Positions 52,779 through 62,057 are shown, numbered from the stretch's first letter. The stretch is 64,000 bases of DNA from Dyadobacter soli (GCF_900101885.1 NZ_FNAN01000008.1:330904-394903); one strand, 5' to 3'. The notes: generated by a model from the letters alone, not told the origin. A program made the numbers and translations.

Positions 52779-54554
52779 CTACAAACTCCCAATCTTATGC
52801 ACCTCCTTGTACTGTATCCGGTACAGGTTCGCATAAGCGCCATCTTTTTCGAGCAATTGTTCGTGGTTACCTTCCTCCACGATCCGTCCTTTATCTACTA
52901 CGATAATCTTGTCCGCCTCCTGGATCGTCGACAGCCTGTGCGCGATCACAATCGCCGTGCGGCCATGCATTAAGTTCTCGATGGCGTGCTGAATGAGTTC
53001 TTCCGTTTCACTATCCACGGATGATGTAGCTTCGTCGAGGACGATGATCTTCGGATCATGCACCATTGCCCGTACGAACGAAATAAGCTGCCGCTGCCCT
53101 ACCGAGAGCGTCGCGCCGCGTTCCATTACATTGTAGGTATAACCGCCCGGTAAGCGCTCGATGAAATCGTGCACACCTACCAGTTTAGCCGCTTCCACGA
53201 TTTTTTCATGGGTAATGCTTTCGTTGCCAAGGCGGATATTGTTTTCAATCTTATCTGAAAAAAGGAAAACATCCTGCAACACCACACCGATGTTCTTGCG
53301 CAATGCATTCAATTCATAATCATGCACTTCCACCCCATCGACGTAGATATTCCCTTTATTAATGTCGTAAAAACGCGTGAGCAGGTTGATGATCGAGGAC
53401 TTCCCGGCACCCGTGGCACCCACGAAGGCAATAGTTTCCCCTTCTTTTACTTTAAAATTAATATCCCTTAAAACGTACTCCTCGTCATTGTAAGCAAACC
53501 ACACATTGTTGAATTCCACATTACCCTTGACCGATTCGGGTGCGAATGTGCCTTCATTGGCCGTGTACTCGTCGCTATCGAGCAGTTTCAGGATGCGGTC
53601 GGTGCTCACGATCCCCATTTGTAATGTGTTGAAGCGGTCGGCTAGCTGGCGTATCGGGCGAAAGAAAAGGTTGATAAACATCACAAATGCGGTAACCGTA
53701 CCGAATGTGACCTCAGCGTCGAGAATCTGCTTCGAACCATACCATACCACCAGCCCGGTACCCGCCGCAGCGATGACATCCGCCACCGGATAATACACCG
53801 AATAATAGAGAATAGACCGGATGTTCGCATTGCGGTGTACTTTGTTGATCTCCCTGAACTTCTTGAATTCGATGTCCTCGCTACTGAAAATCTGCACGAT
53901 ACCCATGCCGGTAATGTGCTCCTGCACGAATGCATTGAGGTTCGAAACCGCCGCCCGCACTTCATTGAACGAGTCCTTGATCTTCTCCTTAAAAACGTAA
54001 GTACAGAAAAGCATCAGCGGGATCATCGAAAGGCTGATCATTGAGAGCTTCCAGTCGGTGTAGAACATCACGGCGATGATCAGCACCAGTTGCAGAATAT
54101 CGCCTGCAATAGCCGCCATACCGTCGCTGAACACGTTAGAAAGCGTTTCCACATCCGAAATCGTGCGTGTTACGAGGCGGCCGATGGGTGTATTATCAAA
54201 GAATTTGAGCCTCAATCCGATGATCTTCTGGTACAATTGCACGCGGATATCGCGGATGATGTACTGCCCGAGCCAGCCCGACATATAAGTGTTCCAAAAC
54301 TGTGCGATGCCCTGGAATAAGGTTACTACCACCATAACGATCAGCATCAACGTCAACTGCGAATAGTTGCCGTTGGCGATCGGCGTATCGATCGTGTATT
54401 TGATCAGCAGGGGCGTAAGCGGCGCGAGGACCGCATTGAGCAAAATAATGGCAATGAGCAGGTAAAACTGCTTCTGGTAAGGTCGAACGAATGTGTATAG
54501 ACGCCTTAGGGTGGGAAGATCGAATATCTGGCCGCTTTTGGTTTCCTGGTTCAC
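52779..54554 (-). CDS. ABC exporter (MsbA-like, fused TMD-NBD)
   Basis: A 591-residue half-transporter with six transmembrane helices (about 35-330) and a C-terminal ATPase. The ATPase has Walker A GATGAGKSS (about 379-387), signature LSVGQRQLISF and Walker B IIVLDEATSSVDSET, with the H-loop IAHRLSTI. It dimerises to export a lipid, drug or peptide; MsbA-like lipid flipping is possible but the substrate is unknown. Start is GTG at 54554. A -7 box sits at 54600-54607. It is convergent with PBP1A across the repeat tract. Confidence 0.91.
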   Translation of the reverse strand: MNQETKSGQIFDLPTLRRLYTFVRPYQKQFYLLIAIILLNAVLAPLTPLLIKYTIDTPIANGNYSQLTLMLIVMVVVTLFQGIAQFWNTYMSGWLGQYIIRDIRVQLYQKIIGLRLKFFDNTPIGRLVTRTISDVETLSNVFSDGMAAIAGDILQLVLIIAVMFYTDWKLSMISLSMIPLMLFCTYVFKEKIKDSFNEVRAAVSNLNAFVQEHITGMGIVQIFSSEDIEFKKFREINKVHRNANIRSILYYSVYYPVADVIAAAGTGLVVWYGSKQILDAEVTFGTVTAFVMFINLFFRPIRQLADRFNTLQMGIVSTDRILKLLDSDEYTANEGTFAPESVKGNVEFNNVWFAYNDEEYVLRDINFKVKEGETIAFVGATGAGKSSIINLLTRFYDINKGNIYVDGVEVHDYELNALRKNIGVVLQDVFLFSDKIENNIRLGNESITHEKIVEAAKLVGVHDFIERLPGGYTYNVMERGATLSVGQRQLISFVRAMVHDPKIIVLDEATSSVDSETEELIQHAIENLMHGRTAIVIAHRLSTIQEADKIIVVDKGRIVEEGNHEQLLEKDGAYANLYRIQYKEVHKIGSL

Positions 54555-54599
54555 CGGGTAGCTATTAGGTAATACAGTGGTTGTTCTGAATCAACAATG

Positions 54600-54607
54600 C
54601 AAAGTTA
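54600..54607 (-). promoter_or_regulatory. TAnnTTTG -7 box for ABC exporter
   Basis: TAACTTTG on the minus strand, 46 nt before the GTG start. Confidence 0.5.
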
Positions 54608-54701
54608 GAAAATGTCACAGAGGGGATAAAAAATCTGGCAATCGGTGCATATCTTTTTCAAATACACTACATTAACGTTTCAAAGCCTCAATATAGTCAA
54701 A

Positions 54702-55256
54702 ATGGAGCTGTTTCTGAGTTTATGTCTGGGAATCGGCCTGAGCGCAAGCTGCGGTTTCAGGATATTCCTGCCCATGCTTGTCGCGAATGTCGCGGCGATG
54801 AACGGCTGGATTTCGCCCGGAGAGCAATTCGGGTGGCTGAGTACCTGGACGGCCTTTTTCGCATTGGGAACAGCCACGTTGCTGGAAATTGCCGCCTATT
54901 ACATTCCTTTTATTGATAACCTGCTCGATACCGTGGCTACGCCTGCGGCCGTGGTGGCGGGAACCTTACTGACCACTTCGTTCATCGAGATCGATAACCC
55001 GATGCTGCATTGGGGGCTCGGACTGATCCTCGGCGGCGGCACGGCCGGATTGATGCAGGCCGGTACGGGTATCCTGCGGCTCCTTTCGTCCAAAACAACG
55101 GCGGGTATCGGTAATCCGGTGGTTTCTACGGCCGAGAATGTCGCGTCCTTCGGGCTGTCGGGCCTGGCGGTATTTCTGCCGGTAATTGCCCTGGTGCTGG
55201 TAGTTTTGCTGGCCTTGTGGCTTTTGAAACGATTACTGAATTTGAAAAAGTCTTAA
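54702..55256 (+). CDS. DUF4126 membrane protein
   Basis: A 184-residue inner-membrane protein with about four to five hydrophobic helices. The DUF4126 features are an N-terminal LGIGLSASCGFRIFLPML and the middle GLGLILGGGTAGLMQAGTG stretch. Function unknown. The frame extends upstream to 54645, but MELFLS at 54702 is the natural start. It is divergent from the ABC exporter and lies 3 nt upstream of the AraC regulator gene, so the two are probably co-transcribed. A short basic C-terminus (LKRLLNLKKS) faces the cytoplasm. Confidence 0.82.
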   Translation: MELFLSLCLGIGLSASCGFRIFLPMLVANVAAMNGWISPGEQFGWLSTWTAFFALGTATLLEIAAYYIPFIDNLLDTVATPAAVVAGTLLTTSFIEIDNPMLHWGLGLILGGGTAGLMQAGTGILRLLSSKTTAGIGNPVVSTAENVASFGLSGLAVFLPVIALVLVVLLALWLLKRLLNLKKS

Positions 55257-55259
55257 TGC

Positions 55260-56198
55260 ATGGTTTTCGTGTCTGATGCAATTCCGGTCCATTCGCTTCC
55301 CAAAACACCCAGCCAGGTTCCTGCATTAAAGATTTTCAGATTTAAGAACAGCACTGAAATCCAGCACGATGGGCCTTTTCAGGCCGGGCCGGTATCCCTA
55401 CCCATTACGCCGCTCCCGACCGACGCTCCGCACCGTCATACCTATTACGAAATCCTTTTTATCGAAGAAGGGCAAGGCTTTCACGAAATCGACTTTCATT
55501 CCTACAATATCCAGGGAGCCGGACTGCATTTCCTGACGCCGGGACAAGTGCATTTGCTGACCTTTTCGAGCTCTTTCCAGGGTTATATCGTGGCATTTTC
55601 GGAGGATTTTTACACGTTTTATAATCCAATGAACCCGTCGCTTTCGCAGCTTCCGTTCTTTCAGCCCGCACGCCGGCAGCCGATCATCACATTATCGGAA
55701 AGCGACAAGCATTATTTCCACAACATCCTTGAAAACATGGTTACCGACCATTTGAGCGCCGAAACCGACCAGACGCTAATCGGAAGATATTTGGGATTGT
55801 TACTACAAAAATGCGCTTTCCTGACCCAGCATCATGCGCAGCCGGTTGAATCGCCTGCATCAAGCGTACCCGAACTCGCGGGACGTTTTCAGGAACTGGT
55901 GGAGAAAAATTTCCGGCAAATGCATGAAGTACAGCAATATGCCAGCCAGCTATCGGTTACGCCCGATTATCTGAGTAAAATCATCAAAAAACACCTCGGC
56001 ATTTCCTGCCAGGAATACATTCTCGACAAACTGCTCCTCGAAGCCAAACGACTCCTGGTTTTCACCAATCTGAGCAGCAAGGAAATCGCCTACCATATCC
56101 ATATGGACGACCCGTCCTATTTCAGCCGCATCTTCAAAAAGAAAACCGGACTCACGCCCAACGAGTACCGCGAACATGTTCGGAAAAGTACCATTTAA
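55260..56198 (+). CDS. AraC-family transcriptional regulator
   Basis: A 312-residue regulator. The N-terminal cupin (about 25-120) has HRHTYYEILFIEEGQGFHEIDFHS and FLTPGQVHLL, the sugar-sensing fold. The C-terminal domain has two helix-turn-helix units (LSVTPDYLSKIIKKHLG and KEIAYHIHMDDPSYFSRIFKKKTGLTPNEYR). It starts 3 nt after the DUF4126 gene. It likely controls the downstream hydrolase-to-transporter cluster (56291-62001), which has its own promoter 40 nt after the AraC stop. The inducer is probably a sugar or sugar acid. Regulation is inferred only from gene order. Confidence 0.88.
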   Translation: MVFVSDAIPVHSLPKTPSQVPALKIFRFKNSTEIQHDGPFQAGPVSLPITPLPTDAPHRHTYYEILFIEEGQGFHEIDFHSYNIQGAGLHFLTPGQVHLLTFSSSFQGYIVAFSEDFYTFYNPMNPSLSQLPFFQPARRQPIITLSESDKHYFHNILENMVTDHLSAETDQTLIGRYLGLLLQKCAFLTQHHAQPVESPASSVPELAGRFQELVEKNFRQMHEVQQYASQLSVTPDYLSKIIKKHLGISCQEYILDKLLLEAKRLLVFTNLSSKEIAYHIHMDDPSYFSRIFKKKTGLTPNEYREHVRKSTI

Positions 56199-56213
56199 TA
56201 GCAGATTTGTACC

Positions 56214-56244
56214 TTGCTATCCCTTTTTGCCGCAAATATCTTTG
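56214..56244 (+). promoter_or_regulatory. Bacteroidota promoter (TTG-N20-TATCTTTG) for catabolic cluster
   Basis: TTG at 56214-56216, 20-nt spacer, TATCTTTG at 56237-56244, ATG at 56291. One of the two best promoter matches in the window, between the AraC regulator and the GH88-like gene. Confidence 0.7.
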
Positions 56245-56290
56245 TATTATCCAAAATTAAAATGGCTAAATAATACTATTGATATAAGTT

Positions 56291-57673
56291 ATGCAGATAA
56301 AAAACGAACTGACGGCAGCTTCCCTCCAACCGAAACTCGACCGGTTCTGGGAGGTTTCCGGCGAGAAAATCAAGCTCATTAACAAAGAGTACGACAACTC
56401 GAAAGGCACCCCGGTTTTCACCGTGAACGGCAAATACACCCTCCGCGGCTGGACGGAATGGACGCAAGGCTTCCAGTACGGTGCGGAAGTGTTGCAATTC
56501 GACGCAACCCGCGATGAAAGCTACCTTGCCAGTGCGCGCAGGAACACCGTGGATTTCATGGCCTCGCACGTAGGACATTTCGGTGTGCACGATCATGGTT
56601 TCAACAACGTGAGCACGTACGGCAACCTGTTGCGGCTGATGAACGAAGGGGTGATCCCGGAAAACGAATGGGAACGCAACTTCTATGAGATCGCATTGAA
56701 AGTGTCGGGAGCGGTACAGGCACGTCGCTGGACACCGATCAAGAATGGACAGGGCTTTATCCATTCATTCAACGGGCCGCACTCGTTGTTTGTGGATACG
56801 ATCCGTTCGGTAAGGGCGCTGATGGTTTCCCATTTGCTCGGCCATAGTTTTATGGGTGAAAATGATTTAAAAACCAGCCTGCTCGAACGCGGAACGCTGC
56901 ATTCCATTGCTACTGCCAACTATTCCGTTTACTACGGCGAAGGCCGCGACAGCTACGATCTTTGGGGACGTACGGCGCATGAAAGCGTGTTCAATACCAA
57001 CGACGGCAACTACCGCTGTCCAAATTCCCAGCAAGGCTTTTCGGGCTTCACTACCTGGACGCGTGGCCTCGCGTGGGCGATGCTGGGCTTCGCAGAGCAG
57101 CTCGAATCACTCGCCAGCTTCTCCGATGAAGAACTGGCACCCGTAGGCGGTCGTGCTGAAATCGAGCGCATTTACCTCAAAGCGGCGCAAGCGACCTGCG
57201 ATTTTTACATTGAAAACACAGCATCCGACGGCATTCCTTACTGGGATACCGGCGCCCCACAAATTCATAAACTCGGCGATTATACTTCCCGCACCTCCGA
57301 TCCTTACAACGAATTCGAGCCGATCGACAGCTCGGCGGCGGGTATTGGCTCGCAAGGCCTGCTTCGTTTAGGTAAGTATCTGAATGACAAAGGCCAAACC
57401 GAAGCGGGCAACCGCTATTGGCAAGCTGGCCTCACGGCTATCGACGCTCTTTTCGCCGAGCCTTACCTCTCAACCGATCCCACGCACCAGGGTTTGATCC
57501 TGCATTCGATTTACCACCGTCCGAATGGCTGGGATAATGTACCTGCCGGACAAAAAATCCCGAATGGTGAATCAAGCATGTGGGGCGATTACCACGCGCG
57601 GGAAGTAGCGCTTTACCTCCACCGGATCAATAAGGGGTTGCCTTATTATTCGTATCTGGGCGCAGTGAAGTAA
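56291..57673 (+). CDS. GH88-like glycoside hydrolase (unsaturated glucuronyl hydrolase type)
   Basis: A 460-residue protein with an (alpha/alpha)6 barrel look. VHDHGFNNVSTYGNLLRL and DTIRSVRALM may correspond to the two catalytic Asp sites of unsaturated glucuronyl hydrolases, and ESSMWGDYHAREVALYL near the C-terminus matches the conserved SS.WGDY block. GH88 enzymes hydrate unsaturated uronic acids released by lyases. No signal peptide, so it acts in the cytosol on imported oligosaccharides. First gene of the cluster after the AraC regulator. No polysaccharide lyase gene is in the window, so the source of substrate is open. Confidence 0.72.
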   Translation: MQIKNELTAASLQPKLDRFWEVSGEKIKLINKEYDNSKGTPVFTVNGKYTLRGWTEWTQGFQYGAEVLQFDATRDESYLASARRNTVDFMASHVGHFGVHDHGFNNVSTYGNLLRLMNEGVIPENEWERNFYEIALKVSGAVQARRWTPIKNGQGFIHSFNGPHSLFVDTIRSVRALMVSHLLGHSFMGENDLKTSLLERGTLHSIATANYSVYYGEGRDSYDLWGRTAHESVFNTNDGNYRCPNSQQGFSGFTTWTRGLAWAMLGFAEQLESLASFSDEELAPVGGRAEIERIYLKAAQATCDFYIENTASDGIPYWDTGAPQIHKLGDYTSRTSDPYNEFEPIDSSAAGIGSQGLLRLGKYLNDKGQTEAGNRYWQAGLTAIDALFAEPYLSTDPTHQGLILHSIYHRPNGWDNVPAGQKIPNGESSMWGDYHAREVALYLHRINKGLPYYSYLGAVK

Positions 57674-57745
57674 CGTAACTGTCAGGCTGACAGTGCCGAC
57701 TTCACATTTAATTAAAGTCATACCAACAATAACCACATCTCCGAA

Positions 57746-58570
57746 TTGGAAAACATAACACTCGACCGGTGCTGTATTCACACCATTACGACCAAACCCT
57801 GGGGTCTTTCGGAGGCGGTGGAAAATTACGCGGCCGCTGGCGTGAAAGGCATTAGCGTATGGCAGAATGCTACGGAAGGTATCGGGCCGCACCGGGCGGG
57901 CGAAATCATCCGGGCTGCCGGGCTGGAAATCGTTTCTTACGTACGCGGCGGCTTTTTCCCGCATACAAGCAGCGCCGGGCGCGCACAGGCGATCGACCAT
58001 AACCGCAAGCTCCTCGAAGAAGCCGCGGCCTTGGGAGCCCCGATGATCGTGCTGGTATGCGGCGCCTCGCCGGATCAGTCACTGGAAACTTCCCGCGACC
58101 AGATCCGTGAGGGCATTGCCGCCATTCTGCCGCTGGCTGAAAAACTGGGAGTGAAGCTGGCCATCGAGCCGTTGCACCCGATGTACGCCGCCGATCGCTC
58201 GGCCATTAACACCATGGCGCAGGCTAACGATATGGCGGAGCATTTCAAATCTCCTTTCGTGGGCGTGGCTGTGGATGTGTACCACTTGTGGTGGGATGGT
58301 GATTTGGAAAAAGAGATCGCGCGCTGCGGCGCGAATGGGAACCTGCTCGCGTACCACGTGTGCGACTGGAAAGTGAATACCATTGATCTTTTGAATGACC
58401 GGGGCTTAATGGGTGAAGGGTGTATTGATTTGAAAAAAATCAGGGGCTGGGTAGAGGCTACGGGTTTCAATGGCTTTTGCGAGGTGGAGATTTTCTCGAA
58501 TATCCATTGGGCGAAGGACCAGCATTTGTTCCTTAGTGAGGTAACCGAATCGTTTGTCAGAACAGTGTAA
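57746..58570 (+). CDS. Sugar phosphate isomerase/epimerase (TIM barrel)
   Basis: A 274-residue AP endonuclease 2-type TIM barrel. Conserved acidic/His metal ligands appear in LAIEPLHPMYA (E), AVDVYHLWWDGD (D, H) and FCEVEIFS (E, C-terminal). Related enzymes include xylose-isomerase-like 2-keto-sugar epimerases and inositol catabolic isomerases (IolE/IolH). The start is TTG at 57746, as no suitable ATG lies near, so the N-terminus is uncertain. It ends 5 nt before the palindromic element copy B. Same strand and cluster as the hydrolase and the downstream oxidoreductase. Confidence 0.8.
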   Translation: MENITLDRCCIHTITTKPWGLSEAVENYAAAGVKGISVWQNATEGIGPHRAGEIIRAAGLEIVSYVRGGFFPHTSSAGRAQAIDHNRKLLEEAAALGAPMIVLVCGASPDQSLETSRDQIREGIAAILPLAEKLGVKLAIEPLHPMYAADRSAINTMAQANDMAEHFKSPFVGVAVDVYHLWWDGDLEKEIARCGANGNLLAYHVCDWKVNTIDLLNDRGLMGEGCIDLKKIRGWVEATGFNGFCEVEIFSNIHWAKDQHLFLSEVTESFVRTV

Positions 58571-58575
58571 AAGAT

Positions 58576-58705
58576 AATGGCGCGAAGCTCTTGCTTCGTG
58601 CAAAACTATTCGCAGGCCTCTGGCCGGCATTAATAAGCGTAACGTAAATCAAGTCGGCCGGAGGCCTCCAACATAGCGGGCACGAAGCAGGAGCTTCGCG
58701 CCATT
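58576..58705. repeat. Nested palindromic repeat element, copy B
   Basis: Homologous to copy A. Outer 26-bp ends (58576-58601 and 58680-58705) are inverted repeats with one difference, and each can fold alone into a 9-bp hairpin with one mismatch or wobble. Inner segment cgcaggcctctggccgg pairs imperfectly with ccggaggcct. The middle loop is longer and diverged. It occupies nearly the whole gap between the TIM-barrel and oxidoreductase genes inside an apparent operon. Confidence 0.85.
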
Positions 58706-58719
58706 AAACAAAAACAACA

Positions 58720-59865
58720 ATGACAACACATACCATAGGCATTATCATGAACGGCGTAACCGGCCGTATGGGTACCAACCAGCATTTGCTGCGTTCTATC
58801 AAAGCCATTATCGAGCAGGGCGGAGTGAAAGTTTCGGCCGACGAGGTGATTATGCCCGACCCGATCCTGGTAGGCCGTAACGAAGCCAAGCTGCAAGCGC
58901 TTTGCAAGCAATCGGGTGTGCAGAAATATACTACCGACCTGGATTCGGTCATGTCCGACCCGCATTACCAGATCTATTTCGATGCGCAGGTAACCGGCCG
59001 TCGTGCTGCGGCTGTGAAGAAGGCTATCGAAGCTGGAAAGCATATTTATTGCGAAAAACCAACCGGTACCACTACCGAGGAAGCATTGGAGCTGTTTGAA
59101 CTTGCGACGAAAGCCGGTTTGAAAAACGGCGTCGTGCAGGACAAACTGTGGTTGCCGGGTTTGGTAAAATTGAAAAGACTGATGGAAGCCGGTTTCTTCG
59201 GCAAGATCCTTTCCGTACGCGGCGAGTTTGGTTACTGGGTTTTCGAAGGAACCAGCATTCCGGCTCAGCGCCCTTCGTGGAACTACCGCAAGGAAGATGA
59301 TGGCGGCATTATCGTGGATATGCTCTGCCACTGGCGTTATGTGCTGGATAACCTGTTCGGCAATGTAAAAGCCGTTTCCTGCCTCGGCGCGACGCACATT
59401 CCTGAGCGCGTAGATGAGAATGGCAATACCTATAAATGTACCGCCGACGACGCCTGCTACGCCACATTCGAGCTGGAAGGTGACGTGATCGCACATTTCA
59501 ACTCATCCTGGACGGTGCGCGTACGGCGCGACGACCTGCTCACGCTGCAAGTGGACGGAACACATGGCTCGGCCGTTGCCGGTCTGCGCGATTGCTACGT
59601 TCAGCATTACGGCAATACGCCGAAACCAGTTTGGAACCCGGATATCGCTCAGCCGATTCCCTTCTTCGATGGCTGGTCGAAAGTGCCCGAGCAAGAGATT
59701 TATGACAATGCATTCAAAGCACAATGGGAGCTTTTTCTCAAACATATCGTAAAAGACGAGCCATTCCCATGGGATCTGAAAGCGGGTGCGCGTGGTGTGA
59801 AACTCGCCGAAAAAGGGCTTGAAAGCTGGGAAAAACGCCAATGGGTTGACGTGCAGGATCTATGA
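58720..59865 (+). CDS. Gfo/Idh/MocA-family oxidoreductase
   Basis: A 381-residue NAD(P)-dependent sugar oxidoreductase. The N-terminal Rossmann fold begins GIIMNGVTGRMGTNQHLL, and IYCEKPTGTTTEEALELF is the conserved EKP motif that holds catalytic Lys. The substrate domain has WNYRKEDDGGIIVDMLCHWRYVLDN, with the conserved Asp/His. Members oxidise inositol, glucose or ketosugars. It follows the palindromic repeat by 14 nt and overlaps the SDR gene by 4 nt, so the pair is tightly coupled. Likely the dehydrogenation step of the cluster's pathway. Confidence 0.88.
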   Translation: MTTHTIGIIMNGVTGRMGTNQHLLRSIKAIIEQGGVKVSADEVIMPDPILVGRNEAKLQALCKQSGVQKYTTDLDSVMSDPHYQIYFDAQVTGRRAAAVKKAIEAGKHIYCEKPTGTTTEEALELFELATKAGLKNGVVQDKLWLPGLVKLKRLMEAGFFGKILSVRGEFGYWVFEGTSIPAQRPSWNYRKEDDGGIIVDMLCHWRYVLDNLFGNVKAVSCLGATHIPERVDENGNTYKCTADDACYATFELEGDVIAHFNSSWTVRVRRDDLLTLQVDGTHGSAVAGLRDCYVQHYGNTPKPVWNPDIAQPIPFFDGWSKVPEQEIYDNAFKAQWELFLKHIVKDEPFPWDLKAGARGVKLAEKGLESWEKRQWVDVQDL

Positions 59866-60632
59866 AAAAGACCGCACTCATTACCGGCGGAAGTCGCGGT
59901 ATCGGTTTCGGCATTGCCAAAGCCCTTGCCAAAGAAGGATATAACCTGGCCATCAACGGCGTCCGCGATGAAGCGGGCGCTGCCGATGCCCTCAACGAAT
60001 TGCGCGAACTCGGTGCGGAAGTGGCGTATTGCCAGGGTAGCATTGCCAGCGCAACAGATCGTGAGGCCATTATCGAAAAGGCCTATTCCGTTTTCGGGCA
60101 GATCAATTTGCTCGTCAACAATGCCGGCATTGCACCGCGTGTCCGTCTGGACATTCTCGAAACCACTGTCGAGAATTACCAGGAAGTGATGACGACCAAC
60201 CTCGAAGGCCCGTTCTTTTTTACACAAGCCATTGGCAAGAGAATGGCGCATGCCAAAGAGAATAACCATGCATTCGAGGCAGCTATCATTTTCGTAACCT
60301 CCATTTCGGCCACGGTGGCGTCCATTAACCGTGGAGAATATTGTATTTCAAAAGCCGGGCTTGCGATGACCAACCTGCTTTTTGCTGTGAGAATGGCTGA
60401 GTACAACATTCCGGTATACGAGATCCGTCCGGGTATTATTTCCACCGACATGACTTCCAAAGTACAGGAGAAATACGATAACCTGTTCCAAAGCGGCATT
60501 GCATTGCAACCACGCTGGGGCACGCCCGAGGATGTAGGCAAAGCCGTAGCCTCGTTAACGAGAGGCGATTTCCCCTACTCCACCGGCCAGGTAATCGGTG
60601 TAGACGGCGGAATGCTGATTGACCGGCTTTAA
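59862..60632 (+). CDS. Short-chain dehydrogenase/reductase
   Basis: A 256-residue SDR. TGGSRGIG (8-15) is the NAD(P)-binding motif, NNAG (86-89) the core, and S147/S149, Y160 and K164 the catalytic residues (EYCISKAG), with N113. Databases often call such proteins 3-ketoacyl-ACP reductase, but the context points to sugar-alcohol or ketosugar oxidation instead. It overlaps the oxidoreductase by ATGA (4 nt) and precedes the MFS gene by about 120 nt. Full length, with no sign of damage. Confidence 0.86.
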   Translation: MKKTALITGGSRGIGFGIAKALAKEGYNLAINGVRDEAGAADALNELRELGAEVAYCQGSIASATDREAIIEKAYSVFGQINLLVNNAGIAPRVRLDILETTVENYQEVMTTNLEGPFFFTQAIGKRMAHAKENNHAFEAAIIFVTSISATVASINRGEYCISKAGLAMTNLLFAVRMAEYNIPVYEIRPGIISTDMTSKVQEKYDNLFQSGIALQPRWGTPEDVGKAVASLTRGDFPYSTGQVIGVDGGMLIDRL

Positions 60633-60753
60633 GCGCACGACGCCGAAAACAACAAATCGGCGGTCAGCCGTCGGCCGTCAAAAGAATTGATTGACATTTA
60701 ACCAACCCCAAGCGGACGGCCAATGGCCAAACGCCGAAGTAAAACCTAACCCT
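60633..60753. other. GC-rich gap before MFS gene
   Basis: About 120 bp with repeated cggcggtcagccgtcggccg and ggacggccaatggcc motifs that can pair weakly. It does not match the nested palindromic element. No promoter box was found, so it may be a read-through leader. Confidence 0.4.
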
Positions 60754-62001
60754 ATGTCAACAACAACAACCAACAATCCCCAACCATCGCTGCTCTCGCA
60801 GTTATTGCAAATACCTGTGATAGTGGCTGCATTGGGCTATCTGGTCGACATGTACGACCTATTTCTGTTCAGTGTGGTGCGGGTGCCGAGTCTCAAAGCA
60901 TTGAATGTTGCCGACGATCAACTGCTCAACGAAGGCATCAACTTATTGAATTACCAAATGGCGGGAATGCTGATTGGCGGCGTGTTGTGGGGGGTGATCG
61001 CGGATAAGAGAGGTCGGCTTTCGGTACTTTTCGGGTCGATTATCATGTATTCGCTGGCCAATATCGGTAACGGGTTTGTCACTTCGCTTGATCAGTACGC
61101 GATTCTTCGCTTTATTGCGGGCGTTGGGCTGGCGGGTGAGCTTGGGGCGGGAATTACGCTCGTAACCGAAGTATTACCGAAAGAAATCCGCGGCTATGGT
61201 ACCACATTGGTGGCTACACTCGGGGTTTTGGGTGCCATTCTGGCCTACTTCGTAGCCGATTTGTTTGCATGGCGCATATCCTATTTTGTAGGAGGCGGCA
61301 TGGGTTTGCTGCTTTTGGTATTGCGTTTCAATGTTTTTGAATCCGGAATGTTCAAGCATGCGAAAGAACGTTCGGTGGTTCGCGGCAATATATTCATGAT
61401 CCTCACCAACGGAAAGCGCCTCGGTAAATACCTGATGGCGATCCTGGTAGGCTTGCCGATCTGGTTCGTGGTGGGAATTCTCATTACATTCTCCCCTGAA
61501 TTCGGGGCCGCGAAAGGCATTGAAGGGATTAATGCGGGAAAAGCAGTAATGCTGGCTTTTTCAGGGCAGGTTGGCGGAGATATCGTCAGTGGGTTACTAA
61601 GTCAGTATATGCGGAGCAGGAAGAAAGTGATCAGGCTGTTTATCGTCTTGTCGCTTGCAATGGTGATCGGTTATTTGCTAATTCCAATGCAGGATTTGTT
61701 CTCCTTCTACTTGCTTTGTACCTTGCTCGGATTCTGCAATGGTTACTGGACATTGTTCATTACTATTGCGGCGGAATTGTTCGGTACAAATCTGCGGGCA
61801 ACCGTAGCGACGACGGTACCCAATTTCGTGCGCGGCGCGACCATCCCGTTGGCTGCATTGTTTGTGAGTTTCAAACCCGACCTGGGTGTGATCCAGAGCG
61901 GGCTGGTAATAGGTATAGCGACGGCCGTAGTGGCATTGCTGGCCTTATATTTCCTGGAAGAGACATTTACAAAGGATATGGACTTTGTAGAAAAAGAATA
62001 G
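60754..62001 (+). CDS. MFS transporter (sugar-acid/metabolite:H+ symporter type)
   Basis: A 415-residue membrane protein with about 12 transmembrane helices. ADKRGRLSVLF between helices 2 and 3 is the MFS motif (GxxADRxGRR), and helix 4 contains FIAGVGLAGELGAGITLVTEVLPKEIRGYG, the pattern of metabolite:H+ symporters. A second MFS motif half is weaker. It probably imports the sugar or sugar acid used by the cluster. The frame extends upstream to 60691, but MSTTTT at 60754 is the natural start. A strong terminator follows. Confidence 0.87.
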   Translation: MSTTTTNNPQPSLLSQLLQIPVIVAALGYLVDMYDLFLFSVVRVPSLKALNVADDQLLNEGINLLNYQMAGMLIGGVLWGVIADKRGRLSVLFGSIIMYSLANIGNGFVTSLDQYAILRFIAGVGLAGELGAGITLVTEVLPKEIRGYGTTLVATLGVLGAILAYFVADLFAWRISYFVGGGMGLLLLVLRFNVFESGMFKHAKERSVVRGNIFMILTNGKRLGKYLMAILVGLPIWFVVGILITFSPEFGAAKGIEGINAGKAVMLAFSGQVGGDIVSGLLSQYMRSRKKVIRLFIVLSLAMVIGYLLIPMQDLFSFYLLCTLLGFCNGYWTLFITIAAELFGTNLRATVATTVPNFVRGATIPLAALFVSFKPDLGVIQSGLVIGIATAVVALLALYFLEETFTKDMDFVEKE

Positions 62002-62026
62002 TTTCGGTTTTAGTTTTAGTTAAAAG

Positions 62027-62057
62027 CGGCCCCCACAGATGGAGGGCCGTTTTTTTT
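62027..62057 (+). terminator. Terminator after MFS gene
   Basis: 6-bp stem cggccc/gggccg with an 11-nt loop and eight T. Confidence 0.75.

Noticed and set aside
60633..60753. A third copy of the nested palindromic element
   Set aside because: The GC-rich motifs can pair weakly but share neither the terminal hairpins nor the internal palindrome.
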